From Mycobacterium bourgelatii (lineage in GTDB: Bacteria > Actinomycetota > Actinomycetes > Mycobacteriales > Mycobacteriaceae), in contig NZ_BLKZ01000001.1 in the NCBI RefSeq assembly GCF_010723575.1, positions 2,046,001 to 2,110,000 on the forward strand: 64,000 nt of DNA, in the 5' to 3' direction. A program made the position numbers and the translations under genes. Below are positions 17,020 to 25,395 of this stretch, piece by piece (the stretch's first letter is position 1; each line of letters opens with the position of its first letter). Below the pieces are notes generated by a model, which did not search any database, was not told the DNA's origin, and worked only from the letters and a program-made list of their open reading frames with translations.

Positions 17020-17901
17020 TCAGATCTCTTCGACCTTTTCTGCGTAAGCCGACCATTCGATCTGCGACGCCTTGAGTTTGCGACCAGTCGGCGCCACGTA
17101 ACGCTGCAACAGCTCGTCAGGACCGGCCTGTTCGATCAGCCGCCACCCGTACTCGGCAAGGAAGTCCGCGACCTCTTCGGGCGCTAATCCGAAGTGCCAC
17201 AGCTGGCGTCGCTGCCGCACCGACCGGTACAGCGTCCGGGTGCCGTAGCGATTGGTGCCGTCGATGAAGTCTTTGCGCACGTAGGTGAACACGATGCGAC
17301 TGCCCGGCGCGGCCGGGCGCAGCCCCTCCAGGGTGCGTCGCACCGCGTTCTCGGTGAGGTATTGGGTCACGCCCTCGCAGATGAACAGCACCCGGTAGTC
17401 GGGGAGATAACCGTATTCGGCCAAGGAGGTCAGCAGATCGTCGCGCTCGAAGTCGACCGCGACCAGCCGCACCGACAGCGGGAACTGCCCCAAGACCCGG
17501 CGAACCGTTTTTGCCTTGCGCGCCACGTTGACCGGCAGGTCGACCTCGAAGACCGGCCTGCGCACCTGTCGGGTCAACCGGTATGGCAGCGTGTCCAATC
17601 CCGCGCCGAGGATGACGACAGCGTCGATGTCGCCGAGAGACTCGGCCAACTTGTCGGCGATAAAGCGCTTGCGGCAGGCCAGGTTCGCCCACAGTCCGCG
17701 ACCGGACCATTCCGAGGCCCGGATCAGCAAGCGGCGCAACGGGGTCAGCCGAGTGGTGGCGACCAGCAAGCGCAGTGGTGCCGGCAAGAACAAGTCGGCC
17801 AGGTCGTCGTCGACGAGGCGACGCTCGGGCGGCTCATTCTGTTCCACCGCTGCCAGCACCATCGGGCCAAGTGCGGTCTGTGCTACGGGATTTCGTGCCA
17901 T
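17020..17901 (-). CDS. SAM-dependent methyltransferase, leucine carboxyl methyltransferase-like
   Basis: 293 residues. The motif VVILGAGLDTLPYRL near 95-108 and FEVDLP near 118 form the SAM site of the LCMT/PPM-type class I methyltransferases that are expanded in mycobacteria. LFICEGVTQYL near 175 is the usual middle motif. It resembles Rv2751. The acceptor is unknown. It is the last gene of a three-gene minus-strand operon with the SDR 10 nt upstream and the monooxygenase before that. Confidence 0.85.
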   Translation of the reverse strand: MARNPVAQTALGPMVLAAVEQNEPPERRLVDDDLADLFLPAPLRLLVATTRLTPLRRLLIRASEWSGRGLWANLACRKRFIADKLAESLGDIDAVVILGAGLDTLPYRLTRQVRRPVFEVDLPVNVARKAKTVRRVLGQFPLSVRLVAVDFERDDLLTSLAEYGYLPDYRVLFICEGVTQYLTENAVRRTLEGLRPAAPGSRIVFTYVRKDFIDGTNRYGTRTLYRSVRQRRQLWHFGLAPEEVADFLAEYGWRLIEQAGPDELLQRYVAPTGRKLKASQIEWSAYAEKVEEI

Positions 17902-17911
17902 GGAACGCCGC

Positions 17912-18727
17912 CTACCGTTTGTTCACGCACCCCGCGTCAACCGGCAGGGCGACGCCGGTGACGTAGCGGGCTTGATCAGACACCAGCCACGCTACCGCGT
18001 TGGCGATGTCCTCGGCCTGCAAGATTTCCACCGGCAACGCATTGCCTCCACCGGCGCCTCCCAGGTCGGCCATGTCGGCCAGCCACTGCCGGGTGAAGTC
18101 GTTGTTGATCATCAGCGTGTTCACCCCGGAAGGATGCACCGAGTTGACCCTGATGCTATGTGGTGCAAGGAGGTTGGCGTACAGGCGCATCAGCCCTACC
18201 ATTCCGTGCTTGGCGGCGGTGTAGCCGATGGAGCCGGCGTCGGAGGAGCCGAACCCGGCCAGTCCCGCGGCCGAACTGATCAGCACGATCGACCCTCCGG
18301 TGCCCTGCTCGATCATCGTCGGGATCGAGACGTCCACGGTGTGGTAGGCGCCGGTGAGGTTGACGTCGATGACGTCGTACCAGCCGTTGCTGCCGGCCTG
18401 CATGGGTGCGATGCCCGCATTCGCCACGACGATGTCGAGCCTGTCGAACTCGTCAAGGCCGGCCTGCAATACGGCGGCCAGCGACGCACGATCGCGGACA
18501 TCGGCCTGTTCGGCAACGATCCGGGCGCCGGTGTCCCGGACCAGCTTGACCGTGTCGGCCAGGTCCTCGGCGGTGCCCAATGGATATGGCACACTGTCGA
18601 TTTGACCGCAGAGGTCGACGGCGATGATGTCCGCACCGTCGGCCGCCAGGCGCACCGCGTAGGCGCGGCCCTGGCCACGCGCTGCCCCGGTGATGAAGGC
18701 GACCTGGCCTTCCAGCGGCCGAGCCAT
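17912..18727 (-). CDS. Mycofactocin-type short-chain dehydrogenase
   Basis: 271 residues, SDR fold with GAARGQGRAYAV near 14-25, VANAGIA near 93-99, and the YTAAKH catalytic segment near 170. After the second beta strand it carries the insertion AVDLCGQIDSVPYPLGTAEDL, the mark of mycofactocin-dependent SDRs, which keep their nicotinamide bound and pass electrons to mycofactocin. It resembles Rv2750. The ATG overlaps the TGA of the upstream monooxygenase gene by 1 nt (TGATG), so they are coupled. Substrate unknown. Confidence 0.85.
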   Translation of the reverse strand: MARPLEGQVAFITGAARGQGRAYAVRLAADGADIIAVDLCGQIDSVPYPLGTAEDLADTVKLVRDTGARIVAEQADVRDRASLAAVLQAGLDEFDRLDIVVANAGIAPMQAGSNGWYDVIDVNLTGAYHTVDVSIPTMIEQGTGGSIVLISSAAGLAGFGSSDAGSIGYTAAKHGMVGLMRLYANLLAPHSIRVNSVHPSGVNTLMINNDFTRQWLADMADLGGAGGGNALPVEILQAEDIANAVAWLVSDQARYVTGVALPVDAGCVNKR

Positions 18728-19041
18728 CAGAGGCGAATCTGTCCTTTGCTGGGGTCGCCCGCGGGAATCGGCTGCAGCATCTTGATGTCGGCTGGTCCGG
18801 CCAGGTGCTCGCGGGCCGCCTCGAACATTTTGGCTACGGCGGGCGCCGCGCTGTGGGCTTTGAGTGCCTCGTCGTCGGCCCATTGCTCGACGAAGACGAA
18901 CGTCTCACCCGTCTGGTGAAGCGAATACAGGTCACAGCCCGGTTCGCCGTGCACCTCTTCGACTGCGGTGGTGAGGATGTCGCGGACGGTGTCGACCGAT
19001 TCAGGCTTCACGGTCAAGGTTGCGACAACGACGACGGGCAC
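18727..19041 (-). CDS. Antibiotic biosynthesis monooxygenase (ABM) domain protein
   Basis: 104 residues, ferredoxin-like ABM fold: an opening beta strand VVVVATLTVKPE, then EPGCDLYSLHQ and FVFVEQWADDEALKAH. Same length as Rv2749. Such proteins act as small cofactorless or heme-linked monooxygenases; the substrate is unknown. GTG start with a strong AGGAGG upstream. First gene of the ABM-SDR-methyltransferase operon, which together could oxidise and methylate a small molecule (inference). Confidence 0.85.
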   Translation of the reverse strand: MPVVVVATLTVKPESVDTVRDILTTAVEEVHGEPGCDLYSLHQTGETFVFVEQWADDEALKAHSAAPAVAKMFEAAREHLAGPADIKMLQPIPAGDPSKGQIRL

Positions 19042-19116
19042 GTGGGGCCTCCTGGGAAGTCTGCGCGCCAGTTACGGCGCGGACGCGGCTTGGCTCCTTG
19101 TCACCCTAGTCGTTCG

Positions 19117-20097
19117 TTAGTCGCCCGTTCGTTGCAGGGAGATATCGAGTTGCTGTGCGGGGCACGACTCCGCAGCGTCGAACGTGATCGTCCCGGAGAG
19201 CCGCTGCAGCGGCCGGTCCGCCGGTTGAGGGAGGGCGTATTCCTCGTGTTTGACCGTTCTGGCGACGGTGCCGTTCGGGCAGTTGACGTCGACGCGCTGG
19301 TTGAGCGTCCATTTCCCGTTGTCGAACAGCAGCGAATTCACGACGTGCGTCTGCGTTGCCGAAAGGAAGGACCTGAACGTCGCGCAGACATCGGTGTTGC
19401 GCACACATGTTGTCTGCATGAAGATGCGGCGTACTCCCGGTCGCGATCGCTCATCATCCCGAAGCACGCTGGTCTCGTTGTAATGCCCGTTGAGGCCGTT
19501 GGGCGCGGACGCAGTCGGCGAAAGTGAAGCCTGCCTACCAGGATTGGCAACTGCGACGTTCAGATCGACGTCCCCCACGCGCTTCACCCTGATCGGCGTC
19601 TGAGTCGCCACGCCGCAGTCCGGGGACGGGTTCATGGCCACCGACGAAGTGCCGCTCAGTGTGCCGTCGGGTTGCGGTTGCAGGATCCACACGGTGATGG
19701 CCGGGCCGTGGGAGCTGCTGTCGGTGCAGGTTGCGTCCTCACGAACGGCCATCTGCCAATGTCCGTTGACGTAGTCGAGCACCAGATCGACTGCCGGGTC
19801 TGACTTCTTCTTGGGATTGCCGTCCGCCAGCTTTGTCGCCGTCGCGATGCATCCGGTTTCGAGACACGTGGAGCGAACGGCGTAGAGGCGCGTCCGGGAG
19901 TCGGTGGGCTTGAGTTCGCCACCAGCGAGCTGTTGGGACCCGTCGAAATCAAATTGATACGTGCCCTCGAAGCTGGGTGCGGACGGCATCGGGGGCTTGG
20001 TCGAGCTATTTGAGGGACCGCGTGACTCACAGGCGCTCAACGCGGCGATGCTGAGGACGATGGCGCAGGCTATGCGGATTCTCCGCATGTAAGGCAT
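19117..20097 (-). CDS. Putative lipoprotein with two related Cys-containing domains
   Basis: 326 residues from ATG 20097, preceded by GGGGAG. The N-terminus is a lipoprotein signal (MPYMRRIRIACAIVLSIAALSAC), with the lipidated cysteine at the end of the LSAC lipobox. Two domains of about 130 residues follow (about 45-180 and 200-325). Each starts with a G-x-Y strand and has an xxTC...xxC pair and a late CPN/CG cysteine, so they look like a duplicated disulfide-stabilised beta domain. The architecture resembles extracytoplasmic sensor regions found in mycobacteria, but I do not recognise the family. Function unknown. Confidence 0.72.
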   Translation of the reverse strand: MPYMRRIRIACAIVLSIAALSACESRGPSNSSTKPPMPSAPSFEGTYQFDFDGSQQLAGGELKPTDSRTRLYAVRSTCLETGCIATATKLADGNPKKKSDPAVDLVLDYVNGHWQMAVREDATCTDSSSHGPAITVWILQPQPDGTLSGTSSVAMNPSPDCGVATQTPIRVKRVGDVDLNVAVANPGRQASLSPTASAPNGLNGHYNETSVLRDDERSRPGVRRIFMQTTCVRNTDVCATFRSFLSATQTHVVNSLLFDNGKWTLNQRVDVNCPNGTVARTVKHEEYALPQPADRPLQRLSGTITFDAAESCPAQQLDISLQRTGD

Positions 20098-20258
20098 GTG
20101 ATCGATCTCCCCTCTAGCACTCATCGACGAAACCGGGACAGCAGTAGTCCAGGCAGTCATACAGCCTGGCAGTCATAGAAGCATTCCAGCGCCGGAACCG
20201 GAAATCGCGACAGCCCCGTTACCAGTGTGGCGGTTGGTGCAGATGGTGTTTTTGGGAC

Positions 20259-20264
20259 TAGGCT
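20259..20264 (+). promoter_or_regulatory. -10 element for leaderless ftsK transcript
   Basis: TAGGCT is followed by 7 nt and then ATG at 20272. This supports ATG 20272 rather than the upstream in-frame start at 20227. Confidence 0.6.
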
Positions 20265-20271
20265 TGCGGGC

Positions 20272-22815
20272 ATGGCTAATAAGACCGCAGCCCGCTCTGC
20301 AAGCCGAACGAGCAGGTCAAAGGCCACTCCGCGGGCTTCAAGCCGAAACGGACGCCCCAGCGCGCCGCGAAAGAGGGCGAGCGCGCCACCGAGGCGGGTC
20401 AGCCGGCGCCCAAGGCGGCGCAACCAGTCGATGCTGGTGGCAACCGGACTTGCCTGCGGCCGCGGCATGCGCGCCGCCTGGATGTTGGCCGCCAGGGGGA
20501 CCGGTTCCGCAGCGCGGTCGATCGGTCGGGCGCGTGAAATCGATCCCGGACACCGTCGGGACGGCATCGCGCTGGTGCTGCTGGCCCTCGCCGTCGTCAT
20601 CGCCGCCAGCTCCTGGTTCCACGCCGCCCGGCCGGTCGGTGCCTGGGTGGACATGCTGTTGCGGACGTTCATCGGCTCCACCGTTGTGCTGCTGCCGTTG
20701 ATAGCCGTGGCGATCGCGATCGTGCTGATGCGTACGCAGCCCAATCCCGACACGCGGCCCCGGCTGATCCTGGGCGGCTGCCTCATCGCGCTGGCGGTTC
20801 TCGGCCTGCGCCATCTGTGGGCGGGTTCTCCTGAATCGCCGGAGTTGCGCCGGGGCGCGGCGGGCTTCGTCGGTTTCGCCATCGGGGGACCGTTGTCGGA
20901 CGGGTTGACGCCGTGGATCGCGGCGCCATTGCTGTTCATCGGAGCGCTGTTCGGGCTGCTGCTGCTGACCGGCGTCACCATCCGCGAGGTGCCCGAGACC
21001 TTGCGTCACATGTTCAGCACCCGGCTGTTCCAGGGCCCTTACCTGGATGAATACGACGACGAAGACGGATACGACGAGGACGGGGCCTTCCAGGACTTCG
21101 CGGGCGACGACGCGGACACCGTGGAGGTCTTGCCGGAAGACTTCTCCGACGGGTACTACGACGCCTCCGTCGACAACGGTCTGCCCGCCTGGCCGTCGGC
21201 GCAATCTCCGAGCACCGAACCCGACGAGCCCGCCGCACCCGCACCCGAGCCCGCCTCGCGCAGCCGCCGCCGCGGCGCGCGCAAGGAGACCCAGGTGCTG
21301 GACCGGGTGGTCGAAGGTCCTTACACGCTGCCGCCGCTCGATCTGTTGATCGCCGGCGATCCGCCCAAGAAGCGCAGTGCCGCCAACACCCATATGGCCG
21401 GCGCCATCAGCGACGTGCTCACCCAGTTCAAGGTCGACGCGGCGGTCACCGGCTGCACCCGCGGCCCGACGGTCACCCGTTACGAGGTCGAACTGGGCCC
21501 CGGCGTGAAGGTGGAGAAGATCACCGCGCTGCAGAAAAACATCGCTTACGCGGTGGCCACCGAGAGCGTCCGCATGCTGGCACCGATTCCCGGGAAGTCC
21601 GCGGTCGGCATCGAAGTACCCAACACCGACCGCGAAATGGTGCGCCTGGCCGACGTGCTCACCGCGCCGTCGACGCGTCGCGATCACCACCCGTTGGTGA
21701 TCGGGCTGGGCAAGGACATCGAGGGCGACTTCATCTCGGCGAATCTGGCCAAGATGCCGCACCTGCTGGTGGCCGGCTCCACCGGGTCGGGCAAGTCCAG
21801 CTTCGTCAACTCGATGCTGATCTCGCTGCTGACCAGGGCCACCCCGGAAGAGGTCAGGATGATCCTGATCGACCCGAAGATGGTGGAACTGACGCCTTAC
21901 GAGGGCATTCCGCATCTGATCACCCCGATCATCACCCAGCCGAAGAAAGCGGCCGCAGCGCTGGCCTGGCTGGTCGAGGAGATGGAGCAGCGGTACCAGG
22001 ACATGCAGGCGTCCCGGGTGCGCCACATCGACGACTTCAACGAAAAGGTGCGTACGGGTGCCATCACGGCGCCGCTCGGCAGCCAGCGGGTGTACCAGCC
22101 GTACCCCTACATCGTGGCGATCGTCGACGAGTTGGCCGACCTCATGATGACAGCGCCGCGCGACGTGGAAGACGCGATCGTGCGGATCACCCAGAAGGCG
22201 CGTGCGGCGGGCATCCATCTGGTGCTGGCCACCCAGCGCCCGTCGGTGGACGTGGTCACCGGCCTGATCAAGACCAATGTGCCGTCAAGGTTGGCGTTTG
22301 CGACGTCGTCGCTGACCGACAGCCGGGTGATCTTGGACCAGGCGGGTGCCGAGAAGTTGATCGGCATGGGCGACGGCCTGTTCCTCCCGATGGGGGCCAG
22401 CAAGCCGATCCGCCTGCAGGGCGCCTACATCAGCGACGAGGAGATCCAAGCCGTCGTCGCCGCCTGCAAGGACCAGGCCGAACCCGAGTACACCGAGGGC
22501 GTGACCACGGCGAAGACGAGCGGCGACCGCGCCGAGATCGACGCGGACATCGGCGACGACTTGGAGTTGTTGCTGCAGGCAGTGGAGCTGGTGGTGTCCA
22601 GTCAGTTCGGCTCGACGTCGATGCTCCAGCGCAAGCTGCGGGTGGGTTTTGCCAAGGCCGGGCGGTTGATGGACCTGATGGAGACCCGCGGCATCGTCGG
22701 ACCCAGCGAGGGGTCCAAAGCGCGCGAGGTCCTGGTCAAGCCCGACGAACTGGCCGGGACCCTGGCGTTGATCCGCGGTGGCAGCAACGCCGACGGCGGG
22801 GGAGACGAGGGCTAG
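20272..22815 (+). CDS. ftsK: DNA translocase FtsK
   Basis: 847 residues. A basic N-terminus is followed by about four membrane segments (about 85-255), an acidic Pro-rich linker (about 260-360) and the motor domain. The Walker A motif is GSTGSGKSS, the Walker B region is IVDELADLMM, and the C-terminal gamma winged helix, which reads KOPS sequences, is FGSTSMLQRKLRVGFAKAGRLM. It pumps chromosome DNA through the division septum and promotes dimer resolution. The short linker is normal for mycobacteria. No coupled neighbours. Confidence 0.96.
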   Translation: MANKTAARSASRTSRSKATPRASSRNGRPSAPRKRASAPPRRVSRRPRRRNQSMLVATGLACGRGMRAAWMLAARGTGSAARSIGRAREIDPGHRRDGIALVLLALAVVIAASSWFHAARPVGAWVDMLLRTFIGSTVVLLPLIAVAIAIVLMRTQPNPDTRPRLILGGCLIALAVLGLRHLWAGSPESPELRRGAAGFVGFAIGGPLSDGLTPWIAAPLLFIGALFGLLLLTGVTIREVPETLRHMFSTRLFQGPYLDEYDDEDGYDEDGAFQDFAGDDADTVEVLPEDFSDGYYDASVDNGLPAWPSAQSPSTEPDEPAAPAPEPASRSRRRGARKETQVLDRVVEGPYTLPPLDLLIAGDPPKKRSAANTHMAGAISDVLTQFKVDAAVTGCTRGPTVTRYEVELGPGVKVEKITALQKNIAYAVATESVRMLAPIPGKSAVGIEVPNTDREMVRLADVLTAPSTRRDHHPLVIGLGKDIEGDFISANLAKMPHLLVAGSTGSGKSSFVNSMLISLLTRATPEEVRMILIDPKMVELTPYEGIPHLITPIITQPKKAAAALAWLVEEMEQRYQDMQASRVRHIDDFNEKVRTGAITAPLGSQRVYQPYPYIVAIVDELADLMMTAPRDVEDAIVRITQKARAAGIHLVLATQRPSVDVVTGLIKTNVPSRLAFATSSLTDSRVILDQAGAEKLIGMGDGLFLPMGASKPIRLQGAYISDEEIQAVVAACKDQAEPEYTEGVTTAKTSGDRAEIDADIGDDLELLLQAVELVVSSQFGSTSMLQRKLRVGFAKAGRLMDLMETRGIVGPSEGSKAREVLVKPDELAGTLALIRGGSNADGGGDEG

Positions 22816-22851
22816 CTGGCGCAGCCATTCGCCTGCGTCGCCGCGCTCGCG

Positions 22852-23367
22852 TCAAAGGTGCAACAGCATGCGGGTGTTGCCCAGGATGTTCGGTTTGACG
22901 TAGCTGAGATCCAGAAACTCCGCGACACCCATGTCGTAGGAGCGGCACATTTCCTCGAACACTTCGGCGGTAACCGGGGTGCCCTCGATCTCTTTGAAAC
23001 CGTGTTTGCCGAAGAACTCGGTTTCAAAGGTCAACACGAAAAGCCGCTCTAGCTGCAGGTCCCGGGCGACCTCCAGCAGCTTTTCCACGATCGCGTGCCC
23101 GATGCCGTGGCCGGTCATTGCGGGATCCACTGCAACGGTGCGGATTTCGCCGAGATCTGACCACAAGACGTGCAGGGCGCCGCAACCGACGATCTTGCCC
23201 TGGTACTCGGCCACCCAAAACTCTTGGACCGCTTCATAGAGCGTGACGAGGTTCTTTTCCAGCAAGATCTTCCCCGCGTACGTGTCAACGAGCTGCTTTA
23301 TCGCGGGGACGTCAGACGTTCGCGCGCGCCGCACCAGCGGCCGGATATCCCGTTGACTTTCGCTCAC
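22852..23367 (-). CDS. argA: Amino-acid N-acetyltransferase ArgA
   Basis: 171 residues, GNAT fold, with the acetyl-CoA loop VAVDPAMTGHGIGHAIV. It corresponds to Rv2747, which acetylates L-glutamate or L-glutamine with acetyl-CoA at the head of arginine synthesis. Conserved segments include QFWVAE-type strand VQEFWVAE, LHVLWSDLGEIRT and SYVKPNILGN. GTG 23367 is chosen because it follows a TACTGT hexamer by 6 nt; the longer frame from TTG 23409 is less likely. Divergent from pgsA3 with 58 nt between starts. Confidence 0.92.
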   Translation of the reverse strand: MSESQRDIRPLVRRARTSDVPAIKQLVDTYAGKILLEKNLVTLYEAVQEFWVAEYQGKIVGCGALHVLWSDLGEIRTVAVDPAMTGHGIGHAIVEKLLEVARDLQLERLFVLTFETEFFGKHGFKEIEGTPVTAEVFEEMCRSYDMGVAEFLDLSYVKPNILGNTRMLLHL

Positions 23368-23373
23368 GTTTGA

Positions 23374-23379
23374 ACAGTA
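23374..23379 (-). promoter_or_regulatory. -10 element for leaderless argA transcript
   Basis: On the minus strand TACTGT is followed by 6 nt and then GTG at 23367. It faces the pgsA3 promoter only 35 nt away, so the two promoters are compact and back to back. Confidence 0.55.
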
Positions 23380-23413
23380 TCGACGTCGAAGGCGGTGTGA
23401 GCTGGTCAACCGT

Positions 23414-23419
23414 TATTCT
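23414..23419 (+). promoter_or_regulatory. -10 element for leaderless pgsA3 transcript
   Basis: TATTCT is followed by 6 nt and then GTG at 23426. Confidence 0.6.
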
Positions 23420-23425
23420 GATGCC

Positions 23426-24040
23426 GTGTCGGGGCAGCCTCAAACAGGAGAGATGCCACGGCGCGCCAGCATTGCCAACCTCGCCAATGTCTTGACCTTG
23501 TTGCGATTGCTGCTGGTCCCGATCTTTTTGTTCGCCCTTTTCTACGGTGACGGTCACCACTCGACCGCCCGGGTGGTGGCATGGGCGATTTTCGCGGTTG
23601 CCTGCATCACCGACCGCTTCGACGGGTTGCTGGCTCGAAATTACGGAATGGCGACCGAATTCGGTGCTTTTGTCGACCCGGTCGCGGACAAGACCCTGAT
23701 CGGCTCGGCGCTGATCGGTCTGTCCATGCTCGGCGAGCTGGCGTGGTGGATCACGGTGGTGATCATGGCTCGCGAGATCGGAGTGACGGTTCTGCGGTTG
23801 GCGGTGATTCGGCGCGGTGTAATCCCCGCTAGTTGGGGCGGCAAGGTCAAGACTTTGGTCCAGGCGGTGGCAATCGGGTTGTTTGTGCTGCCCCTTTCGG
23901 GCTTCCTGCATACGCTTGCGAACGTCGTGATGGCCGTCGCGATCGTGCTGACCGTCGTCACCGGCATCGACTATGTGGCTTCCACGGCGAAAGAAATTCG
24001 CCGCGCCCACCCGGATTCACCCGCCAACCAAGATTCATAG
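23426..24040 (+). CDS. pgsA3: CDP-alcohol phosphatidyltransferase (phosphatidylglycerophosphate synthase type)
   Basis: 204 residues, integral membrane. The CDP-alcohol phosphotransferase motif D-G-x2-A-R-x8-G-x3-D-x3-D is present as DRFDGLLARNYGMATEFGAFVDPVADK near 58-84; the first aspartate of the usual DG pair sits in TDRFDG. Several hydrophobic helices follow. It should join CDP-diacylglycerol and glycerol 3-phosphate to make phosphatidylglycerophosphate. Corresponds to Rv2746c. clgR follows after 84 nt but has its own stress promoter. Confidence 0.92.
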   Translation: MSGQPQTGEMPRRASIANLANVLTLLRLLLVPIFLFALFYGDGHHSTARVVAWAIFAVACITDRFDGLLARNYGMATEFGAFVDPVADKTLIGSALIGLSMLGELAWWITVVIMAREIGVTVLRLAVIRRGVIPASWGGKVKTLVQAVAIGLFVLPLSGFLHTLANVVMAVAIVLTVVTGIDYVASTAKEIRRAHPDSPANQDS

Positions 24041-24048
24041 GTCGTCTC

Positions 24049-24077
24049 GGGAACCACGCCGCCGCCGTCTGCGTTCA
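24049..24077 (+). promoter_or_regulatory. SigE/SigH-type promoter of clgR
   Basis: A -35 of GGGAAC (24049-24054), a 17-nt spacer and a -10 of CGTTCA (24072-24077) match the ECF sigma consensus GGAAC/CGTT. Transcription of the clgR-psp operon by SigE is known in M. tuberculosis. The predicted leader is about 40 nt and contains a good Shine-Dalgarno sequence. Confidence 0.7.
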
Positions 24078-24124
24078 GCTCAGTAGATGCCGGCCAGGCG
24101 TGAACCCATACGAAGGAGACCACC

Positions 24125-24439
24125 ATGGCGTCATTGGTACGCGAGGTCATCGGCGACGTGCTGCGCGAGGCCCGGACTTCGCAGAACCGGACGCTGCGAG
24201 AGGTATCAGATTCAGCGCGGGTCAGTTTGGGCTATCTGTCGGAGGTCGAGCGGGGCCGCAAGGAGCCCTCGAGCGAGTTGCTCAACTCGATTTGTGATGC
24301 GCTGGAGGTCCCGTTGTCGCACGTGCTGTTCGACGCCGCGGAGCGGATGGCGTCCGAGGAACGCGCCGAGAGCACTGGAACCATCGATGCCAGCACCAAG
24401 GTGGTCATTCCCCCGGTTGTGTCTCTAGCGGTAGCCTGA
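24125..24439 (+). CDS. clgR: Transcriptional activator ClgR
   Basis: 104 residues, Xre-type helix-turn-helix (about 15-70: TLREVSDSARVSLGYLSEVERGRKEPSS). ClgR activates clp protease genes and the downstream psp genes during envelope stress. The C-terminus ends VVSLAVA, a small hydrophobic tail of the kind ClpP1P2 recognises, so turnover by the protease it controls is plausible. AAGGAG lies 7 nt before ATG. Corresponds to Rv2745c. pspA follows after 126 nt. Confidence 0.94.
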   Translation: MASLVREVIGDVLREARTSQNRTLREVSDSARVSLGYLSEVERGRKEPSSELLNSICDALEVPLSHVLFDAAERMASEERAESTGTIDASTKVVIPPVVSLAVA

Positions 24440-24565
24440 CGGTCCTGTTTCGACCTGTTTCGACCAGATAGGCACACGGGGTGGGGCGATCCGCGCTCAA
24501 CCGGTAATTTGAGCGACAGGGAATGCGCCCATCCGGCATACAAGTAACGAAGGCGGAGCTCACAG

Positions 24566-25378
24566 ATGGCTAATCCGTTCGTCAAAGCGTGGAAATACCT
24601 TATGGCGCTGTTCAACTCCAAGATTGACGAGCACGCCGACCCCAAAGTTCAGATTCAGCAGGCTATCGAGGAAGCCCAGCGCAACCACCAAGCGCTGACC
24701 CAGCAGGCGGCCCAGGTGATCGGCAACCAGCGTCAGCTGGAGATGCGCCTCAACCGCCAGCTGGCGGACATCGAGAAATTGCAGGTCAACGTTCGACAGG
24801 CACTGACCCTGGCCGACCAGGCCACCTCCGCCGGGGACGCCGCAAAGGCGGCCGAGTACAACAACGCCGCGGAGGCTTTCGCCGCCCAGCTGGTTACCGC
24901 CGAGCAGAACGTCGAGGACCTCAAGGCGTTGCACGACCAGGCGCTCGGTGCGGCCGCTCAGGCCAAGCGGGCCGTCGAGCAGAACGCCATGGTGCTGCAA
25001 CAGAAGATCGCGGAACGCACCAAGCTGCTCAGCCAGCTCGAGCAGGCCAAGATGCAGGAACAGGTCAGCGCGTCGCTGCGGTCGATGAGCGAGATTGCCG
25101 CACCGGGGAACACCCCGAGCCTCGACGAGGTGCGCGACAAGATCGAACGTCGCTACGCCAACGCCCTCGGTTCGGCCGAACTCGCGCAGAGTTCGGTGCA
25201 GGGCCGCATGCTCGAGGTCCAGCAGGCCGGCATTCAGATGGCCGGGCATTCCCGCCTCGAGCAGATCCGCGCGTCGATGCGTGGCGAGGCGCTGCCTGCG
25301 GGTGGCGCACCGGCGCCCGGGGTCACCCCGGCCACACCGGCTCCGCCCGCCCAGACCGAGAAGCCGTACGGGCAGTAA
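24566..25378 (+). CDS. pspA: PspA/IM30 family protein (35 kDa antigen)
   Basis: 270 residues. Nearly all of residues 1-225 are a long alpha-helical coiled coil typical of PspA/IM30/Vipp1, beginning MANPFVKAWKYLMALFNSKIDEHADPK, where the amphipathic N-terminal helix binds membranes. The C-terminal 40 residues are Pro/Ala-rich and probably disordered. It oligomerises on damaged membranes. Corresponds to Rv2744c. Second gene of the clgR-pspA-pspM operon; the next gene starts 18 nt later. Confidence 0.95.
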   Translation: MANPFVKAWKYLMALFNSKIDEHADPKVQIQQAIEEAQRNHQALTQQAAQVIGNQRQLEMRLNRQLADIEKLQVNVRQALTLADQATSAGDAAKAAEYNNAAEAFAAQLVTAEQNVEDLKALHDQALGAAAQAKRAVEQNAMVLQQKIAERTKLLSQLEQAKMQEQVSASLRSMSEIAAPGNTPSLDEVRDKIERRYANALGSAELAQSSVQGRMLEVQQAGIQMAGHSRLEQIRASMRGEALPAGGAPAPGVTPATPAPPAQTEKPYGQ

Positions 25379-25395
25379 GGGTTCAGCGGTAACTG

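Noticed and set aside
20098..20258. Search for an additional gene or RNA between the lipoprotein gene and ftsK
   Set aside because: Apart from the GGGGAG ribosome binding site of the lipoprotein gene and the ftsK promoter, nothing recognisable was seen.
20338..22218. 626-codon minus-strand open frame inside ftsK
   Set aside because: The translation is a low-complexity Arg/Gln/His-rich sequence, and the plus-strand FtsK is complete.
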